Notes under the pieces: generated by a model
What the model was told of the DNA's origin: nothing
Seen by the model: the letters and a program-made list of their open reading frames with translations, nothing else
Databases searched by the model: none
Made by a program: the position numbers and the translations under genes
Assembly: GCA_964532175.1 (NCBI GenBank)
Contig: CAZHGP010000036.1
Span: 1 to 13,358, forward strand
Source of the DNA: JAVZCJ01 sp964532175
GTDB lineage: Archaea > Thermoproteota > Nitrososphaeria_A > Caldarchaeales > JAVZCJ01
Direction of reading: 5' to 3'
Length of the DNA stretch: 13,358 nucleotides
Part shown: positions 6,388 through 13,347 of the stretch, in pieces
How the letters are laid out: every line of letters starts with the position of its first letter
Numbering within the stretch: the first letter of the stretch is position 1

Positions 6388-7650
6388 TTAAACATTAGGT
6401 ATTACATATGGTCCTTCTGGTATTGCTAATATTCTTGGTTTTTCTATTTTTGGAATTAATTTTCTTGCTAAATCTAAAGCTTCATCAATTGTTGAAGCAG
6501 GCTCCATCATCATTTCTTTTATTATTTTATGATCTACCCCTTTTGTAACTATTATAACTTTATTTTTCTTTAAAATTTTAGCAAGAATTTGAGCTTGCCA
6601 TTGATCATTTATAGGCTCATTCTCTTTTATTTCTTTTAATACTTCATTTGGATTTTCTTTACACATTAATTTCCTAAATTCTTCATGTCCTCCTAATCCA
6701 TCTCTACATTCTGCAATCATTATTATAACCCCTCCATTTTTTACTACTCTACTTGCAGTAGCTATACCTTTAACAGCTTGATACAAATCCCTATCTAAAG
6801 GATATCCACCATTTGTTGTTATTACAATATCTGCATATTCATTTAATTTAACATTCACATGATAATCTAAAAATTCTACTGCTTTTTTATGAGCTTCAAT
6901 AGGATCTCCTGAAAATACTTTACATATTTCTCCTTTATTATTTATTATAACATTAACAATGAAAAATAAATTAGTAAATTTCATAAATTCAATCATATCA
7001 TTATGTATTGGATTTCCATTTAAAATTCCATAATTTGCATTAGGATGATCTATCATTTTATAGCTATGATTATTAAATATAGCTTCTTTTCCTGCTACTG
7101 CTGGAAGAATAATTTTTCTACCACCACTATATCCAGCAAAGAAATGCGGCTCAACAAGTCCTATTCCTATTACATAATCACTTTCTTTTACTATTTTATT
7201 TATTATAATTGGTGTACCATAAGATGTTTTTTCTTTTAAATCGATTAATTCTTTTTCATCATTTGCTAAATGATTGATAATTTCATATTTTTCAAATATA
7301 TTTTCACCTAGCATTTCTATAATTTCTTGCTTTGTCATTGGTTTATGTAAACCATTTCCTATTAATATTTTTAAATCGCTAGGTTTGCATTTTTCTATTT
7401 CTTCTAAAACTAAAGGTAAAATTTCTTTAGTAGGGCAAGCTCTAGTTTTATCTGGTAAAATTATACAAATTTTTTTATTTTTATTTAAAGAAAATAATGG
7501 TTTAGAATTTATAGGTTCTATAAGGCTTTTCTTTATAGCATTGCTTAAATTTACTAAAGGTTCTAAATATTTAGAATAAACTACTTCTAATCTTTCTTCA
7601 GAAATTTCTATTTGAAGAAAATCTTTACCAAAAGGGAATTTTAATAACAT
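6388..7650 (-). CDS. larA: LarA-type nickel-dependent 2-hydroxyacid racemase
   Basis: A 420-residue LarA homologue with every catalytic and cofactor residue recognisable. D67 and R70 (LPDKTRACP), H102 (GNGLHKP), H169 (EPHFFAGYSGG), K179 (GGRKIILP, the lysine that carries the nickel pincer nucleotide), H195 (NNHSYKM, nickel ligand), and Q291 with K294 (LYQAVKG) match Lactobacillus plantarum LarA D72, R75, H108, H174, K184, H200, Q295 and K298 with near-constant offsets. The enzyme inverts C2 of a 2-hydroxy acid. Substrate could be lactate, malate or, given the neighbours, a tetronate; family members vary. No larB, larC or larE for cofactor synthesis is in the window. It converges on pdxA2 and lies 68 bases downstream of the Nramp-like gene on the same strand, with its own TATA box and no Shine-Dalgarno, so it may be leaderless or near-leaderless. 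Confidence 0.9.
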   Translation of the reverse strand: MLLKFPFGKDFLQIEISEERLEVVYSKYLEPLVNLSNAIKKSLIEPINSKPLFSLNKNKKICIILPDKTRACPTKEILPLVLEEIEKCKPSDLKILIGNGLHKPMTKQEIIEMLGENIFEKYEIINHLANDEKELIDLKEKTSYGTPIIINKIVKESDYVIGIGLVEPHFFAGYSGGRKIILPAVAGKEAIFNNHSYKMIDHPNANYGILNGNPIHNDMIEFMKFTNLFFIVNVIINNKGEICKVFSGDPIEAHKKAVEFLDYHVNVKLNEYADIVITTNGGYPLDRDLYQAVKGIATASRVVKNGGVIIMIAECRDGLGGHEEFRKLMCKENPNEVLKEIKENEPINDQWQAQILAKILKKNKVIIVTKGVDHKIIKEMMMEPASTIDEALDLARKLIPKIEKPRILAIPEGPYVIPNV

Positions 7651-7665
7651 ATTTTATTTTAATTA

Positions 7666-7684
7666 AGATAAGAAATCTTTATCT
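7666..7684. repeat. Inverted repeat AGATAA-N7-TTATCT at the larA start region
   Basis: Six-base perfect arms (7666-7671 and 7679-7684) flank seven bases, between the minus-strand TATA box (7683-7692) and the larA start at 7650, so roughly over the expected transcription start. The position is right for a repressor site, but the arms are short. It is not the same sequence as the repeat between the divergent promoters at 3992-4014. Confidence 0.3.
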
Positions 7685-7692
7685 ATATATTT
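7683..7692 (-). promoter_or_regulatory. TATA box of larA
   Basis: Minus-strand AAATATATAG, centred about 38 bases before ATG 7650, predicts transcription from about 7662 with a leader of about 11 bases. It means larA can be transcribed independently of the upstream Nramp-like gene. Confidence 0.45.
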
Positions 7693-7696
7693 TTTT

Positions 7697-7703
7697 AAAA
7701 AAA
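7697..7703 (-). terminator. T-run terminator after the Nramp-like gene
   Basis: Seven A on the plus strand (T7 on the minus) start 15 bases after the stop at 7719. They lie just ahead of the larA TATA box, so the two minus-strand genes may be separate transcription units. Confidence 0.4.
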
Positions 7704-7718
7704 TAAAAAGGGAATTGA

Positions 7719-9161
7719 TTAAAATCTGAAACCACCACTTACGTATAAATCCCAAGTCCATATTATGAAGTAAACTGTTAGAATAATGCAATAAAGTACA
7801 TTTAGAATATTATCATACCATTTTGATCTTATGTTTTTTGGAAGATATTTATTATTTAAGTAAAGAACAGCAAGTATGTAAAAAGGCATATTAAGCATTC
7901 CTAACCAATTAAGAATGAGCCATATAATATAAGGTGTTCCTACAGGTATTGCTGCAAGAGAAGCAGCTACTAATATCCCAAGAAAAACAAAGAACCAAAA
8001 TCTATATGGTCTTTTACGACTTATTGATGGATGTTCTTGCCATAGAGCATCACTTGCAACTCTCGCAAGTCCATCATAAGTAGCAAATTGACTATCAAAA
8101 AGGCTAAATATTATTACAAAACAAAATAAACTAAAGAAAGCAGGACCATATGCTTTTTTGAAAATTTCAGCAATAACAATTGCAATCTTCCAACCCGATG
8201 GTACTTCTAAACCATATTTAACAAGAGCTGTATAACCTGCTAAACTTATGAAGAAAGTAAATAAAACTCCTCCTATTAGGACAAAGAATAAAACTAATGT
8301 TACTGTTTGTATATTCATCCATCCTTTCCATTTTTTTAATTCATTAGGGTCTTCAGCATCAAATGTGCATCCTACAGGAGGTATTTCTTCAGGCTTAGCA
8401 ACTAAGCCTGTTACTCTTCCAATATAAGCTCCCATACCCATCATTTTTTCTCTAACCCAATAAGTATGAAAGGCATTCCAACATAATCCAGCTGGTTGTA
8501 TTAAGAATGGCCCTATCATAGCTATTGTTACTCCAGCAGGAATATAACCAAAACTAAGCCAACCTTTAATAGCATCTGAAAAACAAGCTAAGTCCGTCAT
8601 TAATAAAGTAAGAATAACAACTCCCCATACACCAACAGCCCATATGATCCACATTATATATTCTAATGCTTTATAGACATACTTGCTAAGTGCAAATATT
8701 ATAATAACAAGTATTATCCCAATCCAGCTCCATGTAACCCAATCCCAAAGGCCTGTAACAGCAGCTGCTGCAGCAGCTGCGCCTGTAATCCATCCAGGCC
8801 AAAATCCTGATAAAAAGCACCAAAATGCTTCAAACCAAATCCAGAACTTGCTAGGACGCATTCTACTAAATCCTTGGAAAATTGTTTCTCCTGTAGCCAT
8901 TGTCCATCTTGCTATTTCTCTATTAACAAATATTTGAAAGAATGCTGAAGTTAAATATAACCAAAAAAGACCTATAAAGCCTCTACCACCCATGTAACCT
9001 GCATGATAAGCTTCAAAACCCCCTATTGAAAGAGAACCTAAAATAAGCGCAGGGCCTCCCCATTGAAGAATTCCTTTTAAGTTAAGTGGTGGTGCTTCTG
9101 GCAATGTTTTTATTGGTAATGGAGGTTTAATATCTCCCATTTTTACTACTTTTTCTTCCAT
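7719..9161 (-). CDS. Nramp-fold membrane transporter lacking the metal-binding motifs
   Basis: A 480-residue protein with about 11 membrane segments (roughly 33-54, 60-80, 106-135, 142-160, 167-189, 205-232, 284-310, 326-355, 387-408, 409-436, 450-473). Its start GPALILGSLSIGG (36-48) and the following ARWTMATGET (84-93) resemble the first helices of the Nramp (SLC11, LeuT-fold) family. Odd features: the DPGN metal motif of helix 1 is replaced by SIGGFE (45-50), and the helix-6 MPH motif appears as QPAGL (222-226). The Mn/Fe ligands are thus missing, so a classical divalent-metal role is unlikely. Given the neighbours, import of a hydroxy acid is a reasonable guess; nickel for LarA is the alternative. 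ATG 9161 has GAGGG eight bases upstream and a good TATA box. G+C is higher than in its neighbours (23 of 60 at 8401-8460), partly from Trp/Gly/Ala content. Confidence 0.72.
   Translation of the reverse strand: MEEKVVKMGDIKPPLPIKTLPEAPPLNLKGILQWGGPALILGSLSIGGFEAYHAGYMGGRGFIGLFWLYLTSAFFQIFVNREIARWTMATGETIFQGFSRMRPSKFWIWFEAFWCFLSGFWPGWITGAAAAAAAVTGLWDWVTWSWIGIILVIIIFALSKYVYKALEYIMWIIWAVGVWGVVILTLLMTDLACFSDAIKGWLSFGYIPAGVTIAMIGPFLIQPAGLCWNAFHTYWVREKMMGMGAYIGRVTGLVAKPEEIPPVGCTFDAEDPNELKKWKGWMNIQTVTLVLFFVLIGGVLFTFFISLAGYTALVKYGLEVPSGWKIAIVIAEIFKKAYGPAFFSLFCFVIIFSLFDSQFATYDGLARVASDALWQEHPSISRKRPYRFWFFVFLGILVAASLAAIPVGTPYIIWLILNWLGMLNMPFYILAVLYLNNKYLPKNIRSKWYDNILNVLYCIILTVYFIIWTWDLYVSGGFRF
8761..8780. 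repeat. Perfect 20-base palindrome inside the Nramp-like gene
   Basis: GCAGCTGCTGCAGCAGCTGC reads the same on both strands. It encodes part of a seven-alanine run (residues 128-134) at the end of predicted helix 3. Mixed GCA/GCT alanine codons generate such symmetry easily, so it is probably a by-product of the protein sequence rather than a site. Confidence 0.5.
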
Positions 9162-9169
9162 AAATTTTT

Positions 9170-9174
9170 CCCTC
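9170..9174 (-). promoter_or_regulatory. Shine-Dalgarno of the Nramp-like gene
   Basis: Minus-strand GAGGG, eight bases before ATG 9161; it fixes this start. Confidence 0.55.
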
Positions 9175-9202
9175 TTTATGCATATTAAAATATAACTTTT
9201 GT

Positions 9203-9213
9203 CTTTATATATT
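9203..9213 (-). promoter_or_regulatory. TATA box of the Nramp-like gene
   Basis: Minus-strand AATATATAAAG, centred at 9208, predicts a start near 9182 and a leader of about 20 bases holding the GAGGG ribosome site. TATAAC (9191-9196) and GTTATA (9218-9223) flank it as a weak inverted repeat. Confidence 0.5.
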
Positions 9214-9268
9214 TTTTGTTATAAATTTTAAGTATTTGTCTATTTAATAAATAAATAAAAATATCTTG

Positions 9269-9274
9269 AAAAAA
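9269..9274 (-). terminator. T6 terminator of the wtp operon
   Basis: Six A on the plus strand, T6 on the minus, begin about 10 bases after the wtpC stop in an AT-rich tail. Confidence 0.35.
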
Positions 9275-9283
9275 TTTTAAAAT

Positions 9284-10354
9284 TTATTTCATAGTTAAAA
9301 TTTTAAGAGCTGAAGCTTTAAAAGATGCATAAACTTCTTTTCCAGGCAAAAGTTTAAGATCTTCATAAGAACCTCTTGTTATTAATGCTTCCAATTCAAG
9401 GGTATTATATCCAAGTTTTATACTTATTAAACCTCCTTTTTCATTAATTTCTTTAATAACACATTTGATTATATTCCTAGCACTTGTTTTTAAAAAATTT
9501 TCAGATATTATAATATCCTCAGGTCTTAAAATTGCTAAAACTTTTGAGCCTAATATTGGCTTTTTATCATAAATAGCTGCTAAATTTAAATCTTCAATCT
9601 TTATTATAGCTATTCCTTCCTTTACTTCAATTACTTCCCCAGCAATTATATTTGGTTTTCCATGAAGCCAAGCCACTTCTAAATTTTTTGGATTAGTGAA
9701 AATTTCTATAGGAGTGCCTACTTGTAAAACTTTACCTTTAATCATAATTGCTATTTTATTTCCAAGTTCTATTGCTTCTAAAGGATTGTGAGTAACATGA
9801 ATTGCTGTAAATTCTAATTTCTTATGTAAATAAATTATGAAATCTTTAATTTGGTTTTTAGTTTTTGTATCCAAATTACTTAAAGGCTCATCTAATAAAA
9901 TAGCTTCTGGATCTATTATTAAAGCTCTTGCAATTGCTACCCTTTGCTTTTCTCCTCCACTAAGAGTTATAGGATATCTATTTAATAAATCCTTTATTTC
10001 CATTATATCTGCAATTTCTAAAACTTTTTTATGTACTTTCTCTTTATCAATTTTCTTTAATTTAAGGCCATACGCTATATTATCATAAACATTCATATGA
10101 GGCCATAAAGCATAATTTTGAGGAACATAAGATATATTTCTTTTATCTGGAGGAAGATTTGTTACATTCTTTCCATTTATCTTTATTTCTCCTTTAATAG
10201 GAGTTCTAAATCCAGCTATAGTTTCAAGAAAAATTGTTTTTCCAGCACCACTTGGACCCATTAATACTGCATATTCTCCATTATTAACAATCATTTTATT
10301 AACTTCAATTTTAAAATCTCCAACTTTTACCATTAGATTATCTATTTCTATCAT
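9284..10354 (-). CDS. wtpC: Tungstate/molybdate ABC transporter ATP-binding protein
   Basis: A 356-residue ABC ATPase that powers oxyanion uptake with the neighbouring permease and binding protein. Walker A GPSGAGKT (33-40), Q-loop Q79, signature LSGGE (131-135), Walker B ILLDEP (152-157), D-loop SNLD (159-162) and switch histidine H189 are all intact. After the ATPase core, residues from about 235 form the C-terminal extension of the ModC/WtpC type; the last part (about 288-354, ending ASFKASALKIL) looks like a TOBE/MOP domain, which in this family can bind the oxyanion and inhibit transport. The gene is third in the order wtpA-wtpB-wtpC, one base after wtpB, and has a strong GGAGGA ribosome site six bases ahead of ATG 10354. 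Assignment to tungstate/molybdate rests mainly on wtpA. Confidence 0.88.
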   Translation of the reverse strand: MIEIDNLMVKVGDFKIEVNKMIVNNGEYAVLMGPSGAGKTIFLETIAGFRTPIKGEIKINGKNVTNLPPDKRNISYVPQNYALWPHMNVYDNIAYGLKLKKIDKEKVHKKVLEIADIMEIKDLLNRYPITLSGGEKQRVAIARALIIDPEAILLDEPLSNLDTKTKNQIKDFIIYLHKKLEFTAIHVTHNPLEAIELGNKIAIMIKGKVLQVGTPIEIFTNPKNLEVAWLHGKPNIIAGEVIEVKEGIAIIKIEDLNLAAIYDKKPILGSKVLAILRPEDIIISENFLKTSARNIIKCVIKEINEKGGLISIKLGYNTLELEALITRGSYEDLKLLPGKEVYASFKASALKILTMK

Positions 10355-10355
10355 T

Positions 10356-11207
10356 TTATTTCCTCCATTCTAATAATCTTAGAATAGCTAAAATTATGAA
10401 GCTTACTGCTAAAAGGAGTATTGATAAAGATACTGCTAACTTTAATCCTTTAATTGTAAACCATTCATAAACCAAGACACTTCCAACAATTGGATGATAA
10501 GAAACAATCATAATTGCTCCAACTTCACTTATTGCTCTAGCTAAACTCATAAGCCATCCAATAATTATGCTTTTAGCTGCTAAAGGTAAAGAAACAGTTA
10601 TGAATGTTTTAAATGGACCTGCACCTAAACTTCTTGCAACTTTTTCTAATGATATATCTACATTCTTAAATCCTTGCTCAGAAAAATTTATAGAAAATGG
10701 TGCTGAAACATACATCATAGCTAAAACTATTCCTAAAAAACTATCTTCTATTCTAAATCCTATAGATGATAAAAATGCTCCAATTGGTGCTCTACTATTA
10801 AATGTAAGCAATATAGCAATTCCAGCTACTGTGTGAGGCATAACTAATGGAAGATCTAGCAAACTTTCAATGAAACTTTTTCCTTTGAAATTACTTCTAC
10901 TAAAAATATATGCAAGAGGAATGCTGAAAAATGTCGAAATTGATGCAGCCAATATGCTTGCTTCAATAGATAAAAATATAGAGTTTAATGCTTCTTTATT
11001 ATTTATAGTTTGTGATATTCCTTCAATATCTGATGCAGCTAATAAAGATATTATTGGAATTAATAGAAAAAGTATTATTATACTAGATAATCCAGAAAAT
11101 AATAATAAGAATTTTTTAGCTTTTTTAAATGGAGAGAATATTATTTCCTCTTCTGAAGTATCTTCTTCATCTTTAATGAAAATTTTACTTAAACTTCTTT
11201 TAACCAT
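10356..11207 (-). CDS. wtpB: Tungstate/molybdate ABC transporter permease
   Basis: A 283-residue permease with six likely membrane helices (about 33-57, 79-103, 117-137, 157-175, 208-232, 254-277). The cytoplasmic coupling helix that docks on the ATPase is seen as EKVARSLGAGPFKTF (188-202), the EAA-loop of this family; AISEVGAIMIV (225-235) is also typical of ModB/WtpB. The N-terminus carries about 30 extra charged residues (KDEEDTSEEE) before the first helix, longer than I expect for the family; no internal Met lies between residue 1 and 123, so a shorter version would need an alternative start codon. Start ATG 11207 lies inside wtpA (19-base overlap), with GGAG ten bases upstream. Two copies should form the membrane channel. 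Confidence 0.88.
   Translation of the reverse strand: MVKRSLSKIFIKDEEDTSEEEIIFSPFKKAKKFLLLFSGLSSIIILFLLIPIISLLAASDIEGISQTINNKEALNSIFLSIEASILAASISTFFSIPLAYIFSRSNFKGKSFIESLLDLPLVMPHTVAGIAILLTFNSRAPIGAFLSSIGFRIEDSFLGIVLAMMYVSAPFSINFSEQGFKNVDISLEKVARSLGAGPFKTFITVSLPLAAKSIIIGWLMSLARAISEVGAIMIVSYHPIVGSVLVYEWFTIKGLKLAVSLSILLLAVSFIILAILRLLEWRK
10361..10366 (-). promoter_or_regulatory. Strong Shine-Dalgarno of wtpC
   Basis: Minus-strand GGAGGA, six bases before ATG 10354 and inside the end of wtpB. It is the clearest ribosome site in the window and contrasts with the leaderless look of first genes. Confidence 0.7.
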
Positions 11208-12202
11208 TCCGGCACTTCTCCTATAACTATTGGTTTCTCTAAAGGTTTAAATCCATTCTCTAATAAAATTTTTTTACCTTTATTACTAATTAATAATTCA
11301 ATAAATTTTCTAGCAGCATCTTTATGTAATGCATTTTTTGGAATTGTTAAACCATATGATATAAAAGCCCCTCTCAAATTTTCTTTCTTCTCTTTCTCCC
11401 CAATTATAGTAATAAAAATTTTTGAGTAGAAATTGTTTAACGATTGTTCCGCTAAATTAATTTCTTTTGGTAATTCTATATATTTAAGTTTCTTTGAAAT
11501 AGCTATATTTTTATATTCAAAAGCATAATCTATTATTCCAGTTTCAATAAGAGCTAAAAGATCTAATTCTTTATTTCTTATAAATATTTTTAATGAATCT
11601 GGATTAACTCCTTTACTTACATCAAAAAATATTCCGCTTTCATTTAAAATATATTCAATTCCAGCATGATTTTCTAACATTTTTAATGGCTCTTCATTAT
11701 TATAATAAATTGAAGCTAATCCTAAAACCATTAAGCTTCTATATCCACATGGGTCTTTATTAGGATCAGAAAAACCTATTCTAACATCTGGTTTTAATAA
11801 AATATTTAACCAATTTTCAGAATTTATTTCATTATAATATTTACTTTTTTCAGTAAAAACTATAACCATTTCATTAGTTGCAAATATTAAAGTCCAATTA
11901 ATTTTTGAGAACATCATATTTATAATTAATCTATAATCTGATACCATAACTATATCTGCTATTTTATTCAAATCTGTAATTTTTCTTATTGCATCAATGC
12001 TTCCACTTGGTTCATTTAAAATTTCTATATCATATTCACTCTTCATTATTAATGCTAAATCTTCTATAACTTCTGTAAGACTTCCAGCATGAAATATTGT
12101 TATACTATTTTTATAAGATAAAAAGAAATGCTGAAAAAGGAATGATAGAATAAGTATAAATAATATAATTAATAGGAAGATTTTTTTATATGAAAACTCC
12201 AT
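11189..12202 (-). CDS. wtpA: Tungstate/molybdate-binding protein of ABC transporter
   Basis: A 337-residue extracytoplasmic solute-binding protein. Residues 8-28 form one hydrophobic helix (signal or membrane anchor); no lipobox cysteine is seen. WtpA/archaeal ModA signatures follow: IFHAGSLTEV (36-45), NEPSGSIDAIRKITDL (63-78), ADIVMVSDYRLI (82-93), FATNEMV (107-113), GFSDPNKDPCGYRS (143-156) and IIDYAFEYKNIA (223-234). D150 and E229 fall where archaeal WtpA/ModA proteins supply the Asp and Glu that complete six-fold coordination of tungstate or molybdate. I favour tungstate because of the likely hot habitat, but sequence alone does not separate the two oxyanions. First gene of the operon; no Shine-Dalgarno is visible, and a TATA box lies at 12243-12251. 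It is divergent from the asparagine synthetase-like gene. Confidence 0.92.
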   Translation of the reverse strand: MEFSYKKIFLLIILFILILSFLFQHFFLSYKNSITIFHAGSLTEVIEDLALIMKSEYDIEILNEPSGSIDAIRKITDLNKIADIVMVSDYRLIINMMFSKINWTLIFATNEMVIVFTEKSKYYNEINSENWLNILLKPDVRIGFSDPNKDPCGYRSLMVLGLASIYYNNEEPLKMLENHAGIEYILNESGIFFDVSKGVNPDSLKIFIRNKELDLLALIETGIIDYAFEYKNIAISKKLKYIELPKEINLAEQSLNNFYSKIFITIIGEKEKKENLRGAFISYGLTIPKNALHKDAARKFIELLISNKGKKILLENGFKPLEKPIVIGEVPEWLKEV

Positions 12203-12242
12203 TTTATTATCTAAAAATTTAGAAGAAAGCTTTTAATTAAAG

Positions 12243-12251
12243 TTTTTATAA
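12243..12251 (-). promoter_or_regulatory. TATA box of the wtp operon
   Basis: Minus-strand TTATAAAAA, centred at 12247, predicts a start near 12221. CTAAA-AA-TTTAG (12211-12222), a short inverted repeat, lies at that predicted start and could be an operator for a metal- or oxyanion-sensing repressor; the arms are only five bases. Confidence 0.4.
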
Positions 12252-12318
12252 CTATATGTTTAAAATAATCAATATCTTATGTATAAAATTTGTAAATATT
12301 CCAATATTTTTAAGAAAA

Positions 12319-12330
12319 ATTTATATTATA
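12319..12330 (+). promoter_or_regulatory. TATA-like promoter of the asparagine synthetase-like gene
   Basis: A TTTATATTATA-type box, centred near 12325, predicts a start near 12351 and a leader of about 37 bases. AGGG at 12377-12380, seven bases before ATG 12388, may act as the ribosome site. Confidence 0.4.
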
Positions 12331-12387
12331 AAAATTTTAAAATTAAGCTATTAAATAAAATTATTAAAAATACATTAGGGATAAGCT

Positions 12388-13347
12388 ATGAAACAAATGT
12401 ATAAAGAAAAAACAATAATGGATGCTGTAAATCATCTTAAGAGAAAAGAAATGCTTTCTATTCTCAAAATACAAACTACAGTAATAAAAACAATAGAAAA
12501 TTTTATGATTTCAAGAGGTTTTTTACAATTAATGCCAGTTATTACTGCTAATATTACTGATCCATTAGGTCCAGATCCAGGAAGCGCTATAGTAGCTATT
12601 CCAAAAATAAAATATTATAATAAAGAACTTGTTCTAACTCAAAGCATGATATTGCATAAACAATTAGCATTATTAAGTGGTGCAGATAAAATATTCATAA
12701 TGTCTCCAAATATAAGATTAGAAAATAGTTCTAGAAAAGAAACTTGTAAACATTTAATTGAATTTACTCAAATGGATTTTGAAATAAAAAATGGAACAAT
12801 GAATGATGTTATATCTTTAATGGAGGATCTTTTAATAGAAGTTATATCTAAAGTATTAGAAGAAAGAAAAGAAGAATTAAAAATGTTAGGAAGAGAATTA
12901 AAAATACCTCAAAAACCTTTTAAAGTTTATACTACACATGAACTTGAGGAAATTTATGGAAAAAATTGGGAAATAGAAGCTTCATTAAAACATGAATATC
13001 CTTTTTGGGCAATATGTTTTAAAAGAGAATTTTATGATCGAGAAGATCCTGAAAATCCTGGGCACTATAGAAATTATGATTTAATATATCCGGAAGGTTT
13101 TGGAGAAGCTTTATCTGGAGGAGAAAGAGAATGGAATTATGATAGAATATTAGCAAGAATAAAGAAAGATGGTTTAAATCCTAAGAATTTTAAAGAATAT
13201 TTAGAAGTTGCAAAAATGGGTTTATTATCTCCTAGTGCTGGAGCTGGAATAGGTGTGGAAAGACTTATTAGATTTTTAACAGGTGCAAAACATATAGGCG
13301 ATATTCAACCTTTTAGAAGAGTTCCAGGTGAAAAAATAATTTTTTAA
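12388..13347 (+). CDS. Archaeal asparagine synthetase related to asparaginyl-tRNA synthetase
   Basis: A 319-residue class II aminoacyl-tRNA-synthetase-like catalytic core without the N-terminal OB-fold anticodon domain (about 100 residues) of true AsnRS/AspRS. Motif 1 is FLQLMPVIT (45-53), the motif 2 region IFIMSPNIRLE (102-112) with the loop RKETCKHLIEFTQMDFE (116-132), and motif 3 GAGIGVERLIRFL (285-297); GGEREW (244-249) is the usual Asn/Asp-site segment. In Pyrococcus abyssi the homologous truncated protein makes asparagine from aspartate, ATP and ammonia instead of charging tRNA, and the same role is inferred here. It is often annotated asparagine synthetase A although it is not bacterial AsnA. 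The ATG follows AGGG by seven bases. The gene ends 11 bases before the window edge and looks complete. Confidence 0.87.
   Translation: MKQMYKEKTIMDAVNHLKRKEMLSILKIQTTVIKTIENFMISRGFLQLMPVITANITDPLGPDPGSAIVAIPKIKYYNKELVLTQSMILHKQLALLSGADKIFIMSPNIRLENSSRKETCKHLIEFTQMDFEIKNGTMNDVISLMEDLLIEVISKVLEERKEELKMLGRELKIPQKPFKVYTTHELEEIYGKNWEIEASLKHEYPFWAICFKREFYDREDPENPGHYRNYDLIYPEGFGEALSGGEREWNYDRILARIKKDGLNPKNFKEYLEVAKMGLLSPSAGAGIGVERLIRFLTGAKHIGDIQPFRRVPGEKIIF

Noticed and set aside
8761..8780. Perfect 20-base palindrome as a protein-binding or recombination site
   Set aside because: It is explained by alternating alanine codons in a poly-alanine helix segment and lies in the middle of a gene.
10870..11226. 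118-codon open frame antisense to wtpB
   Set aside because: It is a shadow of a hydrophobic, AT-rich gene on the other strand, with no recognisable domain or ribosome site.
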